From positions 1 to 32,755 of the forward strand of contig DRQF01000274.1 of NCBI GenBank assembly GCA_011369445.1: a stretch of DNA of 32,755 nt, read 5' to 3'. The translations under genes and the position numbers were made by a program. This stretch comes from Planctomycetota bacterium. GTDB lineage: Bacteria; Planctomycetota; GCA-002687715; DRQF01. Below, one piece after another: positions 7,299 to 16,257 of the stretch; position 1 is the first letter of the stretch, and each line of letters starts with the position of its first letter. The notes beneath the pieces are model-generated. The model saw only the letters and a list, made by a program, of their open reading frames with translations. It was not told the origin of the DNA and ran no database searches.

Positions 7299-8489
7299 AT
7301 GTTTCCATCTCACAGGCTCGATCAGGTTCAGGCTTCCCTCACCATGGCCATCGACGCGAAGGCCAAGCAGTATCGCGCGGAGGGAAAAGATGTCCTGGGC
7401 CTTGCGGCGGGGGAGCCGGATTTCACCCCTCCCGAATCCGTGCGTCGGGCCGCCAAGGAGGCCATCGACGCCGAGAAGGGCCGATATACGGCCGTGCCCG
7501 GTCTGCCCGAGCTCCGGGCTGCCGCCGCCGGACACTTCGAAGCCTCCACGGGCCTCTCCGTCAGGCCCGAAGAAGTCATCGTGACGTCAGGGGCGAAGCA
7601 GGCCATCTTCAACGCCTTGTACGTTCTTTGCGACCCGGGAGACGAGGTCTTGATTCCCTCGCCTTACTGGACCTCCTACCCAGAGATGGCCCGGGCCCTC
7701 GACCTGAAACCCGTCATCTGCCCCGGAGACGACGACCTGGCGGTGGATCCCCGTTCCCTTGCGCAAGGCATCACCGACCGAACCCGCGCCATCATTTTGA
7801 ATTCACCGTCCAATCCGACGGGTCGGGTCGTGACCGAGAAGCGATTGCAACAGATCGCCGACGTTCTCCGCCCCCATCCCATCTGGGTCATCAGTGACGA
7901 TATTTACGGGCGAATCGTCTACGACGGATTCCGGTTCGCGAACCTGCCCATGGTCGATCCGTCCTTCCAGGATCGATCCATTCTCGTCGACGGCATGTCG
8001 AAGACGTTCTGTATGACCGGCTGGCGCATCGGATTCGCTGCCGGCCCGCAGGCCGTCATCATGAACATGTCGAAGGTCCAGAGTCACTCGACGAGTTGCG
8101 CCAATACCATTGCTCAATGGGCAGCCGTGGCGGCTCTGCGGGAGGTGGGCGACGAGGAGGTGCATCGCATGATCGAGGCCTATGAGGCGCGCGCCACCTT
8201 TCTCTGCGGCGTTCTCGACAGCATCCCCGGACTCACGACGCCCCGCCCCGAGGCGGCCTTTTACGCGTTTCCGAACGTCTCAGCCTACTTCGGCAAGACC
8301 CTCGACGGCCGCGAGGTGGACTCGGCGATGAGCTTGGCGGAGATGCTTCTCGATGAGGAGCTGGTCGCGGTGGTTCCAGGGGAGGCGTTCGGCGCTCCAC
8401 ACCACCTTCGCTTGTCGTTCGCCCTCGGGATGGAAGACCTCCGCAGGGCTGCGGAACGGCTACAGCGTTTCTTTGCCCGACTGCGTTGA
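7299..8489 (+). CDS. Class I aminotransferase, aspartate aminotransferase type
   Basis: The 396-residue protein has the landmarks of fold-type I, PLP-dependent aminotransferases. These are AGEPDF (36-41), which contacts the substrate; NSPSNPTG (168-175), carrying the Asn that binds the PLP pyridine ring; SDDIYG (199-204), with Asp and Tyr contacting PLP; and DGMSKTFCMTGWRIG, in which Lys235 forms the Schiff base. Length and motifs fit subgroup I-gamma enzymes (aspartate/prephenate aminotransferases), which transfer amino groups between aspartate or arogenate and 2-oxoglutarate. Exact substrate cannot be read from sequence. ATG 7299 is chosen because GGAGG stands 9 nt upstream; the longer frame from 7215 has no homology-like residues. 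It converges with the acyltransferase gene, with 10 bases between stops. Confidence 0.93.
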   Translation: MFPSHRLDQVQASLTMAIDAKAKQYRAEGKDVLGLAAGEPDFTPPESVRRAAKEAIDAEKGRYTAVPGLPELRAAAAGHFEASTGLSVRPEEVIVTSGAKQAIFNALYVLCDPGDEVLIPSPYWTSYPEMARALDLKPVICPGDDDLAVDPRSLAQGITDRTRAIILNSPSNPTGRVVTEKRLQQIADVLRPHPIWVISDDIYGRIVYDGFRFANLPMVDPSFQDRSILVDGMSKTFCMTGWRIGFAAGPQAVIMNMSKVQSHSTSCANTIAQWAAVAALREVGDEEVHRMIEAYEARATFLCGVLDSIPGLTTPRPEAAFYAFPNVSAYFGKTLDGREVDSAMSLAEMLLDEELVAVVPGEAFGAPHHLRLSFALGMEDLRRAAERLQRFFARLR

Positions 8490-8499
8490 AAATGCGAAG

Positions 8500-9102
8500 T
8501 CAGGCACGCTGGGGATCGCCGTGGCGCGCCTGTAGGGCGGCGATCGCCTCCATCACCCGTGCCGAGAGTTCTCGAGCGGCCCCCTTGCGATCCTTCGGCG
8601 TCTCCGGGGGAAAGATTGGATCGCCGAAGACCACGCGAATGCGGCCCGGGCGGGGAAAACGCGCCTGACGGGGAAGGACCTCGTAGGTACCGAAGATCGC
8701 CACGGGAACCACCGGAACACCGGCCCGCAGCATAATCATTGCGACGCCCTGCTTTCCCTCCTGGAGGGTTCCGTTCGGACTGATCTGGCCCTCGGGATAG
8801 ATTCCCACGACCCCGCCGCTTCGAATCGTTCGAAACGCCGCCTTCAACGCCTCCCCGGGCGCTCGGTCCTCCGGCACGGGAATCGCCTCCCAGAACCGGA
8901 AGAACCAGCGCAGGGGCCTCACCCGATAGATCGCCTCAGTCATGAGGAATGTGACGTGCCGAGGGTGGGCCAACTGGACCACGACCGGATCCAGAAAGCT
9001 CACATGGTTGGGGGCCAGGACGTAGGGAGGCCGGAGGGTCGGGGGGTTCACCACGCGGAACCCGAAGAGGACCCGGAACACCTGCCGGGCCATGCCAACC
9101 AT
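8500..9102 (-). CDS. 1-acyl-sn-glycerol-3-phosphate acyltransferase (PlsC family)
   Basis: The protein is about 200 residues. It carries the PlsC/LPLAT blocks in order: NHVSFLD (32-38, the HxxxxD catalytic pair), the EAIPVPEDR stretch (block II region), YPEG (102-105, block III, phosphate binding, normally FPEGTRS) and VPVVPVAI (130-136, block IV). It would acylate lysophosphatidic acid to phosphatidic acid at the inner membrane. Block III reads YPEGQIS rather than FPEGTRS, a common variant in small LPLATs. The start is uncertain: TTG 9126 extends it by eight residues but has no ribosome binding site, while ATG 9102 has GAGG about 13 nt upstream. It follows the secreted TPR-like gene on the same strand and is probably co-transcribed with it. 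Confidence 0.9.
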   Translation of the reverse strand: MVGMARQVFRVLFGFRVVNPPTLRPPYVLAPNHVSFLDPVVVQLAHPRHVTFLMTEAIYRVRPLRWFFRFWEAIPVPEDRAPGEALKAAFRTIRSGGVVGIYPEGQISPNGTLQEGKQGVAMIMLRAGVPVVPVAIFGTYEVLPRQARFPRPGRIRVVFGDPIFPPETPKDRKGAARELSARVMEAIAALQARHGDPQRA

Positions 9103-9187
9103 GAATCTCTGAAATCCTCGCTTCAAGCCGCGCTCGGCGCGTCGGCCCTTCGACCAACGTCTTCGGCGAAGTCGGCCACGCTCGCTG

Positions 9188-10306
9188 TCAGCGACCCAGC
9201 CCCATGGCCTTCAGGGCTTCCTGCCCCCCCCGCGTCATGGGGAAGTCGCTGGCCGCACGCTCCCGATTTTGAATGTAGCGGCTCCGCCAGAGCTTTTTGG
9301 TCGCGTCATCCTTCGCCGCTTCGGCAAGCCGGTTGGCAGCCGTGGAAAACCGCCACAGCGCCCATCCCACCGGTTCCTCCAACCCAGGCGTCTCATCAAA
9401 GAGGGCGAACGTGCGACAAAAGGCATAGGCCGCCCCTTCCCAGTCCTTCGCGACCATGTAGCACTCGCCCAGGCCGTTGGAGGCCTCCGCGATCACGAGG
9501 GGAGCCCGATCGACATCGCCTGTCTCCAGGAGGTTCTCGAAAAGACTCTTCGCCTGGGACGTCTTGCCTTCGGCGAGGAGGATCTCCCCTTCGACAACGG
9601 AAACCCGTTGGCTCTGGTCCGGGGTCCCGGAGAGGGCTTTCACTTCACCGAGAAGCCCTTGGGCGGTCGAGACTTCTTTTTGGGCCAGAAGGCAGCGAAT
9701 CCGACCGATGCCGGCTTCGACGAGATACTTGCGCGCGTATCCCTTGGACTTTCCGTGGCGAAGGAAGTCCCGGTACGCCTTCTCCGCATCCCCCCAGCGT
9801 CCGAGAACCCAGGCATGCCTGGCCTTCTCGAGTTCGAATTCCGGGAGGAAATGGGATTGGGGATAGGTCTTGACGAAGTCGGCCGCCACACTCTTGGCCT
9901 CGTCGGTCTGGTTCAACGCCTTGAGAGCGCGCCACCGCCAGTACGCAAGATACTCCTTTGCCCAGGCTTCGCTGCGCTTCAAGGTCCGCTGATCGGAATC
10001 GATGATGTCCAACACGTCGTTGTACTCACCGTTGCGAAAAGCACTGCGCGCTTCCTTGAACACATCGGGTGCCCGGTAGAACTGCACATCGATGACGTTG
10101 TCGCTCTCGATGTCCTTCTCGGCCCGACCGAGCCGAAACGTCATCCCCTTGAACGTCCACGAGGTGATCGTGCCCTTGTCCGTGTGTTCCTTGCCGCGCC
10201 GGTCCCGATACGTGACCGTCGCCCGCTGAGCCGGAAGGGCCGAAGCCATGAATCCACCGACGAGAGCCCAAACAAGAAGAAGACCCATGGGGCGAAGTCC
10301 GCGCAT
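9188..10306 (-). CDS. Secreted TPR-like repeat protein
   Basis: The protein is 372 residues. ATG 10306 is chosen because it begins a signal peptide (MRGLRPMGLLLVWALVGGF, ending ALPAQ) and has GAGAGA close upstream; the longer frame from 10492 passes through the gyrA terminator and is not credible. After the signal comes a small beta domain (ATVTYRDRRGKEHTDKGTI... through NVIDVQFY). Helical TPR-like pairs fill the rest, with Ala, Gly and Tyr at the expected positions (for example ARSAFRNGEYNDVLDII, ARHAWVLGRWGDAEKAY, EGEILLAEGKTSQAKSLF, NGLGECYMVAKDWEGAAYAF). TPRs mediate protein contacts; the location is probably periplasmic. The plsC-like gene follows after about 85 bp. Confidence 0.87.
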   Translation of the reverse strand: MRGLRPMGLLLVWALVGGFMASALPAQRATVTYRDRRGKEHTDKGTITSWTFKGMTFRLGRAEKDIESDNVIDVQFYRAPDVFKEARSAFRNGEYNDVLDIIDSDQRTLKRSEAWAKEYLAYWRWRALKALNQTDEAKSVAADFVKTYPQSHFLPEFELEKARHAWVLGRWGDAEKAYRDFLRHGKSKGYARKYLVEAGIGRIRCLLAQKEVSTAQGLLGEVKALSGTPDQSQRVSVVEGEILLAEGKTSQAKSLFENLLETGDVDRAPLVIAEASNGLGECYMVAKDWEGAAYAFCRTFALFDETPGLEEPVGWALWRFSTAANRLAEAAKDDATKKLWRSRYIQNRERAASDFPMTRGGQEALKAMGLGR

Positions 10307-10432
10307 TTCTCTCAAGCTCCAGCGTGGCAAGTATTTGGAAGACCCAGATCCCGAGTGGGGGCGGATAGAATAAGAACGGTCTCCACGTCGATCAATAGGG
10401 GCCGCCGGGGCCCTCAGGGGATGAGGGAGGGG

Positions 10433-10474
10433 CAAAAAAAGAGATAGCGCCGAGGCTTGCACCTTGGCGCTATC
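10433..10474 (-). terminator. Rho-independent terminator downstream of gyrA
   Basis: On the minus strand the stem GATAGCGCC(A)AGG / CCT(C)GGCGCTATC, with a 6-nt loop (TGCAAG), is followed by TCTTTTTTTGCC. It lies about 200 nt after the gyrA stop at 10676 and before the start at 10306, so it separates gyrA from the TPR-like gene. The rest of the 10307-10675 gap has no reading frame. A weak hairpin (TTTCGCGGA / TCCGTGAAA) near 10550 was seen but has no U-tract. Confidence 0.9.
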
Positions 10475-10675
10475 CACGAGCCCTAAAAGCACCTTTTTCC
10501 CACTCGTCTTGAGGCACGGGAGGGCGAAAACGGCTCAAAATCCCGAGTTTTTCACGGAGTTTTTCCGCGAAACCCTGACAGCGCCGGCATAAAGCATGAA
10601 CGGATTGCCACTTAGGGGCGTTCGGCGTCGGGAGAAAAAGAGAGCATCGCGGGTCTTTGGGGGAGATCTTCCCCC

Positions 10676-13162
10676 CTATTCGGTCGCTTCACCCTCGTCC
10701 TGCTCCCCCGCCAAGCGAGCGCAGGCCGCCAAACGATCGCCCTTCTTCAGGCGCATGACCTTGACCCCTTGGGTATTCCGACCGATCAAGGAGACGTCCT
10801 GGGCCCGGATACGCACCACCATCCCCTTCTCGGAGATGAGCATCAGATCCTCCTCCTCATCGACGGCGAGAACAGAGACCACCAGCCCGTTGCGCTCGTT
10901 GGTGCGGATGTTGCGGACGCCGGAGCCGCCCCGACTTTGGAGGCGGTACTCGTCGAAGGCGGTGCGCTTGCCGTAGCCGCTCTCGCAGACGGTGAGGAGA
11001 GTGGCGTCCGGCCGAAGGACCACGAGCCCCACGACCCGGTCCCCTTCCTTTTTGAACTTGACGGCGCGGACTCCCCGGGCCGTCCGCCCCATGGGGCGGA
11101 TGTCGTTCTCGTGGAAGCGCACCGCCTGACCGTGAGCGGTCGCCACAAGGAGTTCGTCGTCGCCGGACGTGATGACCGCCTTCACCAGGCGATCCCCCTC
11201 GTTGAGGGAACAGGCGATGATCCCGTTGGAACGCACGTTGCTGAAGGCGGTGAGCGGTGTCTTCTTGATCGTCCCGAACTCGGTGCACATCACCAGGAAG
11301 CGCTCGTCGAAATCTCGCATGGGGATGATCGACGTGACGGTCTCGCCCTCGGAAAGATGAAGGAGGTTGACGAGAGCACGTCCGCGACTCTGCCGACTGG
11401 CTTCCGGGATCTGCCAGACTTTCAACCAGTAGAGCTTGCCCTTGTCCGTGAAGACCAGGAAGAAGTCTTTCGTGTGAGCCACGATGACACGTTCGAGGAA
11501 GTCACCTTCTCGGAAGGTGGCTCCGGTGACACCCGTCCCGCCTCGACCCTGAGAGCGATAGGTATCGACTCCGGTGCGTTTCATGTATCCCGCATGGGAC
11601 ACCGTCACCACGGTTTCCTCGTCGGCGATGAGAGATTCGTCCGCGATGTCGGTCTCGATGTCCTCGATGGCAGTGCGGCGAGCTTCGCCGAACCGACTCT
11701 TCAATTCCTCGAGGTCATCCACGATCATCTGATGCACGATGTCGATGTTGCTGAGGATTTCTCGATAGCCGGCGATGTCCTGCAGGAGCCTGTTGTACTC
11801 CTCCTCGAGCTTGTGGACCTCGAGACCTGTCAGCTTCGAAAGACGCATGGCCAAGATGGCGTCCGCCTGCCGCTTCGACAGCTCAAAGCGTTCGATGAGG
11901 GTGGCTCGCGCCTCCCCCGGATCGGAGGAGGCCTTGATGATCTGAACCACCTCGTCGATGTTCTGGACGGCAATCCTCAGGCCTTCCACGATGTGGCAGC
12001 GTTCTTGGGCCTTGCGCAAAAGGAACCGGGTGCGCCGATGAATGACCTCGACGCGGTGATCCTTGTAGGCAACCAGGAGGCCCTTCAGATCGAATGTGCG
12101 CGGGCGCCCCTTGTCGAGAGCCAGCATGATGATGCTGAAACTGTGTTGGAGGGGAGTGGACTTGTAGAGCTGATTGATCACTAGCTCCGGGTTTTCTCCC
12201 CGCTTCAGATCGATCACCAGACGCATCCCCGCCTTGCGGTCGGTCTCGTCATTGATGTTGGAGATCGACTTCATCGCCCCATCGCTGATCATGTCCTTGA
12301 TGCGGTCGAAGATGCTGTTCGGGTTGACCTGGTAGGGCAGCTCCGTGATGACGATGGAACAGCGGTCGCCCTTCTTCTCTTCCACGTGGACCTTGCCCCG
12401 GACCATGACCTGACCGCGACCGGTTCGGTAAGCGCGATGAATGCCGCCGCGGCCGCAGATGATGCCGCCGGTGGGGAAGTCCGGTCCCGGGATGATCTGG
12501 ATCAGCTCGGCCAGCTCGATCTCCGGGTTGCGTATGACGGCGATGATGCCGTTGCAGACCTCGACCAGGTTGTGGGGCGGAATGCTCGTGGCCATTCCCA
12601 CGGCGATGCCCTGCGAACCGTTGCAAAGGAGGTTCGGGAAGCGTCCCGGCAAGACCGTCGGTTCGGTGCGCGTATCGTCGTAGTTGGGGACAAAGTCCAC
12701 CGTTTCCTTCTCGAGATCGGTGAGGAGATCCACGGAAGGCTGGGCCATGCGGGATTCCGTGTATCGCATGGCCGCGGGGGGCGAGCCGTCGACGAAGCCG
12801 AAGTTCCCCTGGGGGTCGATCAGGGGATAGCGCATGTTGAAGTTCTGGGCGAGGCGAACGAGGGTGGGATAGACGGCCTGGTCACCGTGGGGGTGATAGT
12901 TGCCGGTGGTGTCGCCCACGATCTTGGCGCATTTACGGAACTTGGCACGCGGTCCGAGATTCAGGTCGTTCATCGCGACGAGGATGCGGCGTTGAGACGG
13001 CTTCAGACCGTCGCGCACGTCCGGCAGCGCCCTCTGGATGATGACGCTCATCGCGTAGGACAGGTAGGACTCCCGCATCTCGTCGTCGAGACGCTGATCC
13101 TTCACGTTGCTCTGGAGATCTGGGGTGTCCGGATCCTGCGGTCCAGAATTCTGATCGGCCAT
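10676..13162 (-). CDS. gyrA: DNA gyrase subunit A
   Basis: The 828-residue protein is GyrA throughout (E. coli 875). The winged-helix region with QRRILVAM is followed by the catalytic tyrosine at 134 in [10 protein letters not shown], which forms the phosphotyrosyl bond with DNA. The C-terminal beta-pinwheel carries the GyrA box as QGRGGTG (538-544), which supports GyrA rather than ParC. With GyrB it forms the A2B2 enzyme that introduces negative supercoils using ATP. No gyrB is in the window. The quinolone-determining stretch reads [11 protein letters not shown]: Gln95 replaces E. coli Ser83 and Pro99 replaces Asp87. GAGGGAAG precedes ATG 13162. A sigma70-like promoter candidate lies at 13235-13262 and a terminator at 10433-10474, so it may be transcribed independently of the M48 gene upstream. 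Confidence 0.98.
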   Translation of the reverse strand: MADQNSGPQDPDTPDLQSNVKDQRLDDEMRESYLSYAMSVIIQRALPDVRDGLKPSQRRILVAMNDLNLGPRAKFRKCAKIVGDTTGNYHPHGDQAVYPTLVRLAQNFNMRYPLIDPQGNFGFVDGSPPAAMRYTESRMAQPSVDLLTDLEKETVDFVPNYDDTRTEPTVLPGRFPNLLCNGSQGIAVGMATSIPPHNLVEVCNGIIAVIRNPEIELAELIQIIPGPDFPTGGIICGRGGIHRAYRTGRGQVMVRGKVHVEEKKGDRCSIVITELPYQVNPNSIFDRIKDMISDGAMKSISNINDETDRKAGMRLVIDLKRGENPELVINQLYKSTPLQHSFSIIMLALDKGRPRTFDLKGLLVAYKDHRVEVIHRRTRFLLRKAQERCHIVEGLRIAVQNIDEVVQIIKASSDPGEARATLIERFELSKRQADAILAMRLSKLTGLEVHKLEEEYNRLLQDIAGYREILSNIDIVHQMIVDDLEELKSRFGEARRTAIEDIETDIADESLIADEETVVTVSHAGYMKRTGVDTYRSQGRGGTGVTGATFREGDFLERVIVAHTKDFFLVFTDKGKLYWLKVWQIPEASRQSRGRALVNLLHLSEGETVTSIIPMRDFDERFLVMCTEFGTIKKTPLTAFSNVRSNGIIACSLNEGDRLVKAVITSGDDELLVATAHGQAVRFHENDIRPMGRTARGVRAVKFKKEGDRVVGLVVLRPDATLLTVCESGYGKRTAFDEYRLQSRGGSGVRNIRTNERNGLVVSVLAVDEEEDLMLISEKGMVVRIRAQDVSLIGRNTQGVKVMRLKKGDRLAACARLAGEQDEGEATE

Positions 13163-13234
13163 GAAAGGGCTTCCCTCGAGGTCCTCGATGCCCCCTGAAG
13201 GCGGGGTGCTCCGACGGGCGCCGGAACGTACGGA

Positions 13235-13262
13235 AATCTAACGGAAATACCCGATTTCTCAA
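13235..13262 (-). promoter_or_regulatory. Candidate sigma70-type promoter for gyrA
   Basis: On the minus strand TTGAGA (13262-13257, five of six bases of TTGACA), a 16-nt spacer and TAGATT (13240-13235, four of six of TATAAT), ending 72 nt before the gyrA ATG. Seen by eye only. Confidence 0.4.
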
Positions 13263-13290
13263 GGACTTGAGGGCCGGGGCATCCCGTCGA

Positions 13291-15270
13291 TCAGCGGGAA
13301 AACCGACGCCGCAAGCTCTGGACGACCCGTTCGAGAAAGTCGGCCTTCCAGCCCGGGCTGAGGGCCTCCAGATCCGCCGGGTCGAGGGTGAAGGATGAGG
13401 GGGTCCGGTCCCCTTCGAGGGCGGTTTTCAGGCTTTCGAGCAGTCGACGAGCCGGCCCCTCGGGAAGCGGCCTCCAAGGGCGCGCCTCCGAGAAGCGCGG
13501 GAGCACCCCCGCCGCCTCCACGAGGCCGAGACCGTCCTCCAGCAGGTCCAGATCACCTCGTTCCCGTACCACCTGTTCGTCGTCTTCGCCCCACCGCGCG
13601 GCGATCGCCTCCAGATGCTTGCGGGCGAGAGGAATCTCCCGGGAAAGGCGGGGCCAATCCCCCACGGCGGCCGCGTACTCGGCGGCGAGAATCGCAGCGT
13701 TGTAGAGCTCCACGGGCCCTTCCAGCTCGTCACGCACCTTCTGGACCCGATCCAGCCACGGGAGGGCCCCCTTGGCGTCCCCCGCATTCAGACGGCCCGA
13801 CGCCAGAACTACCCAAAGCTGCATGGACAGCTGACGCCCTGGGTCTCGGAACCCTCGCTCGAGCAGGGGTTCCAGTTCCCTCCATGCATCGAGCGCCAAG
13901 GCCTCGTCATCCTCCACGACGGCCTCCGCGATCAGGGTGCGGACCCGACCCGTCTGGAGTTCTCCGGGCAGACGCGCCAGGGTCAAGAGCAGAGGAACGA
14001 GGCCAAAAACCAAGATGCCTCGTCGCACCCTTTTCATTTTGAGCCGAAACTCCGCTGCGACCGACGGCTCCTCGAAGTAGCGCTCGAGAAACTCCAGCCG
14101 CTCGTCGATGCTGGGGTGGACCAATCCCCCCTTGTGTCGCTTGCTGGGGTAGATCCAGCCCAAAGCGGACAGAGAACGCACGATGGGACCCCGGTCGCCG
14201 AGGATCTCCCCCGCGTAGACGTCGGCTTCGGTCTCGAAGGATCGGGCGACGGGAGAGAACACGAGGAAGAGGAAGACCGGGAACGCAACGAGGGGGATCA
14301 CCGCGTCCATGACACCTGGCTCGGTCGTGGCCAACCCCCCGCCCGACATGGCGAACATGGCCAACGAAAACCCCATGAACAGCACCAGGTTCATGGGAAT
14401 GTGCCGCCGCTGGGAATGTCCCATCTCATGGGCGAAGACGCCCACGAGGTCGTCGTCCGAAAGTCGCTCCAAGATGGCGTCGGTGAACACGACATAGCGG
14501 AGTCGGCCGAGCACGCCGACGAAGGCCGCATTCATGATGTAGCCGTGGGTCGGACACACGCGGATGTCCATGAACCGAAAGCCAGCGTGCGCCGCCAAGG
14601 CTTCGAAGCGACTTCGAAGGGGCCCCGGGCGCATGGAGCGGGTGGGGAACGCCAGACGCACGAGGAACGGGGAGAAAACCACGAGGAGAAGCGTCCAGGC
14701 CATGAACACCCCATAGGCCGCCGTGGGGTAGAACTGCAGCCAACGTCCGATGGACCGGGATGGATCGGCCAGCCGGGACTCCACCACGTTCATTCCCACG
14801 AGGATCGCGGGGATGACGAGGAGGCGCAGATGAAAGACCAGATAGTCCGGATAGGGCCAGGGCGCCTTATTGGCGAGCAGAGCGCGCAAGGTGCGCTGTC
14901 GGATGAGCAAAGACAGGTAGACGAACACCCATGGCAGGATGAGCAAGGCTTCTTCCACGAACCAAACGTCGGCCAGACCGAGACTGTGATCGATGAAATG
15001 GCGCCATCCCAGAAGTTGAACGGCGAACAGCCCCAGCGCTTGCAAGAAAATCAGGGGAAACCGACTCACGCGGCCCGAGGGCCTCAAGCCCTGCCGCGCC
15101 TCGATGACGTGGCGCAGCGCTCTGCGGCTTGAGACCCGCTGCACCAAGTCGAAGAGGACGACGTAGAGCACGGCCGACAGCCAGCCCGGGCCGATGGGCG
15201 TGTCCTCGAAGGAGCTCGCCGACGCCACGGCGAGGGAAGCCACGATGAATCCGGCAATCCCTTCGATCAT
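13291..15270 (-). CDS. M48-family integral membrane metallopeptidase with long C-terminal helical extension
   Basis: The 659-residue protein has several hydrophobic helices in its first 210 residues. A cytoplasmic-side M48 catalytic domain follows, with HEMGH (281-285, two zinc His ligands and the catalytic Glu) and SFETEAD (344-350, whose Glu346 is the third zinc ligand in the ExxAD motif). M48 peptidases (HtpX/Ste24 type) cleave membrane or damaged proteins. VHPSIDERLEFLE is the usual HPxxxxRxxxL signature after the catalytic domain. About 250 extra residues follow, including one more membrane helix (GILVFGLVPLLLTLARL) and TPR-like helices; most M48 enzymes are about 300 to 450 residues. 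The start ATGA overlaps the rnhC stop by 4 bases, so translation is coupled. Confidence 0.92.
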   Translation of the reverse strand: MIEGIAGFIVASLAVASASSFEDTPIGPGWLSAVLYVVLFDLVQRVSSRRALRHVIEARQGLRPSGRVSRFPLIFLQALGLFAVQLLGWRHFIDHSLGLADVWFVEEALLILPWVFVYLSLLIRQRTLRALLANKAPWPYPDYLVFHLRLLVIPAILVGMNVVESRLADPSRSIGRWLQFYPTAAYGVFMAWTLLLVVFSPFLVRLAFPTRSMRPGPLRSRFEALAAHAGFRFMDIRVCPTHGYIMNAAFVGVLGRLRYVVFTDAILERLSDDDLVGVFAHEMGHSQRRHIPMNLVLFMGFSLAMFAMSGGGLATTEPGVMDAVIPLVAFPVFLFLVFSPVARSFETEADVYAGEILGDRGPIVRSLSALGWIYPSKRHKGGLVHPSIDERLEFLERYFEEPSVAAEFRLKMKRVRRGILVFGLVPLLLTLARLPGELQTGRVRTLIAEAVVEDDEALALDAWRELEPLLERGFRDPGRQLSMQLWVVLASGRLNAGDAKGALPWLDRVQKVRDELEGPVELYNAAILAAEYAAAVGDWPRLSREIPLARKHLEAIAARWGEDDEQVVRERGDLDLLEDGLGLVEAAGVLPRFSEARPWRPLPEGPARRLLESLKTALEGDRTPSSFTLDPADLEALSPGWKADFLERVVQSLRRRFSR

Positions 15271-16157
15271 AGACGGTCCGTCAGGTTGAAGTGGAGTTTC
15301 GCCACGTCGGCCAGGATGCTCTTCCCCTTCACGGCGACGAGCCGCTTCGCCGCCGCCATGACGGGGGCACCTGCGCCCTTGGGCAAGGTGAGATCCACCT
15401 CGCGCGAGAGCTTTTCAATTCCCCGCGTGAAGGCGTCGCTCGCCAGGACACTGGCCGCGGCGACGGCGGGCACCGACTCGGCGCGCGGCCGCAACTCCAG
15501 CCGGAGGCTTTTCAGGTCCGGGGGGAATTCCCGCAGAAGCACCCGTTCGCTGCAGAACTGGTCGACCACCATGATCTTGGCATCGGTCCGTTGGTGCAGT
15601 TCGTGGAGAGCTTTCCCGTGACACCAGGCGAGGAGCTTGTTCAGATTCCGAAACTTGGCATAGAGCTGGTTGTAGCGGGGGGGATTCACTCGGACGATCT
15701 CGTGGGGGATGGCCTCGCGAAGCCGAGCGGCCACTTCCCGAATCCGGCGGGCTCCCATCTGCTTGCTGTCCTTGAACCCCAACTCCTCCAGGAGCGGCAG
15801 GTGTTCCGGGCCGAAGGCCGCCGCGGCCACGACGAGAGGACCGAAGTAGTCGCCTTTACCCGCCTCGTCGGAACCGAGCACGGTCTCTGTGAACTCGAGG
15901 GTTGCCGCCAGCTTGGCCTCCTCGGGCTCCGCGTACTCCGCGAGATGTCGGTCGACGAATTGTCCCGTGCCCCGACCCTGTACGACACATTTCCCGGATT
16001 CGTAGACGGTACACGTGACACCTTCGCCCTTGCCGGAGAACCGGGCATAGGGAACGGTGCGAAACTCGAAGCCGCCCTTCTCCATGAGGTCCCTCAGGCG
16101 CTGCGCCGTCGCCGCGTCGATCTTCTTCGAAAAGGTCGTCTGGGTTCCGCCAGCCAT
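15267..16157 (-). CDS. rnhC: Ribonuclease HIII
   Basis: The 296-residue protein has the RNase HIII layout: an N-terminal TBP-like substrate-binding domain (about residues 1-90) and an RNase H fold. The fold opens with GSDEAGKGDYFGP (95-107), supplying the Asp97 and Glu98 metal ligands, followed by KDSK (129-132) and MVVDQF, whose Asp199 is a further metal ligand. The DEAGKGD form rather than DEVGRG is typical of HIII as opposed to HII. It cleaves RNA in RNA-DNA hybrids during replication and repair. ATG 16157 is preferred to the GTG at 16193 because of the GGTGGGGG stretch just upstream and because the extra residues look non-coding. It is coupled to the M48 gene by a 4-base ATGA overlap. Confidence 0.95.
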   Translation of the reverse strand: MAGGTQTTFSKKIDAATAQRLRDLMEKGGFEFRTVPYARFSGKGEGVTCTVYESGKCVVQGRGTGQFVDRHLAEYAEPEEAKLAATLEFTETVLGSDEAGKGDYFGPLVVAAAAFGPEHLPLLEELGFKDSKQMGARRIREVAARLREAIPHEIVRVNPPRYNQLYAKFRNLNKLLAWCHGKALHELHQRTDAKIMVVDQFCSERVLLREFPPDLKSLRLELRPRAESVPAVAAASVLASDAFTRGIEKLSREVDLTLPKGAGAPVMAAAKRLVAVKGKSILADVAKLHFNLTDRL

Positions 16158-16257
16158 GGCCCCCACCCTAACCGCCCCCGCCGCCGGAGACACGAGGGGC
16201 CCTGACGAGGAGTTGGAACGCTGGCGTCCCCGTCGACGAAGCGGGACTCCATGGTGG

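Noticed and set aside
10769-12184. A 471-codon plus-strand frame inside gyrA
   Set aside because: It lies wholly opposite gyrA, whose minus-strand frame is unmistakable.
10676-13162. Assignment as ParC (topoisomerase IV) instead of GyrA
   Set aside because: The GyrA-box form QGRGGTG is present in the C-terminal domain and the pinwheel is full length, which favours GyrA.
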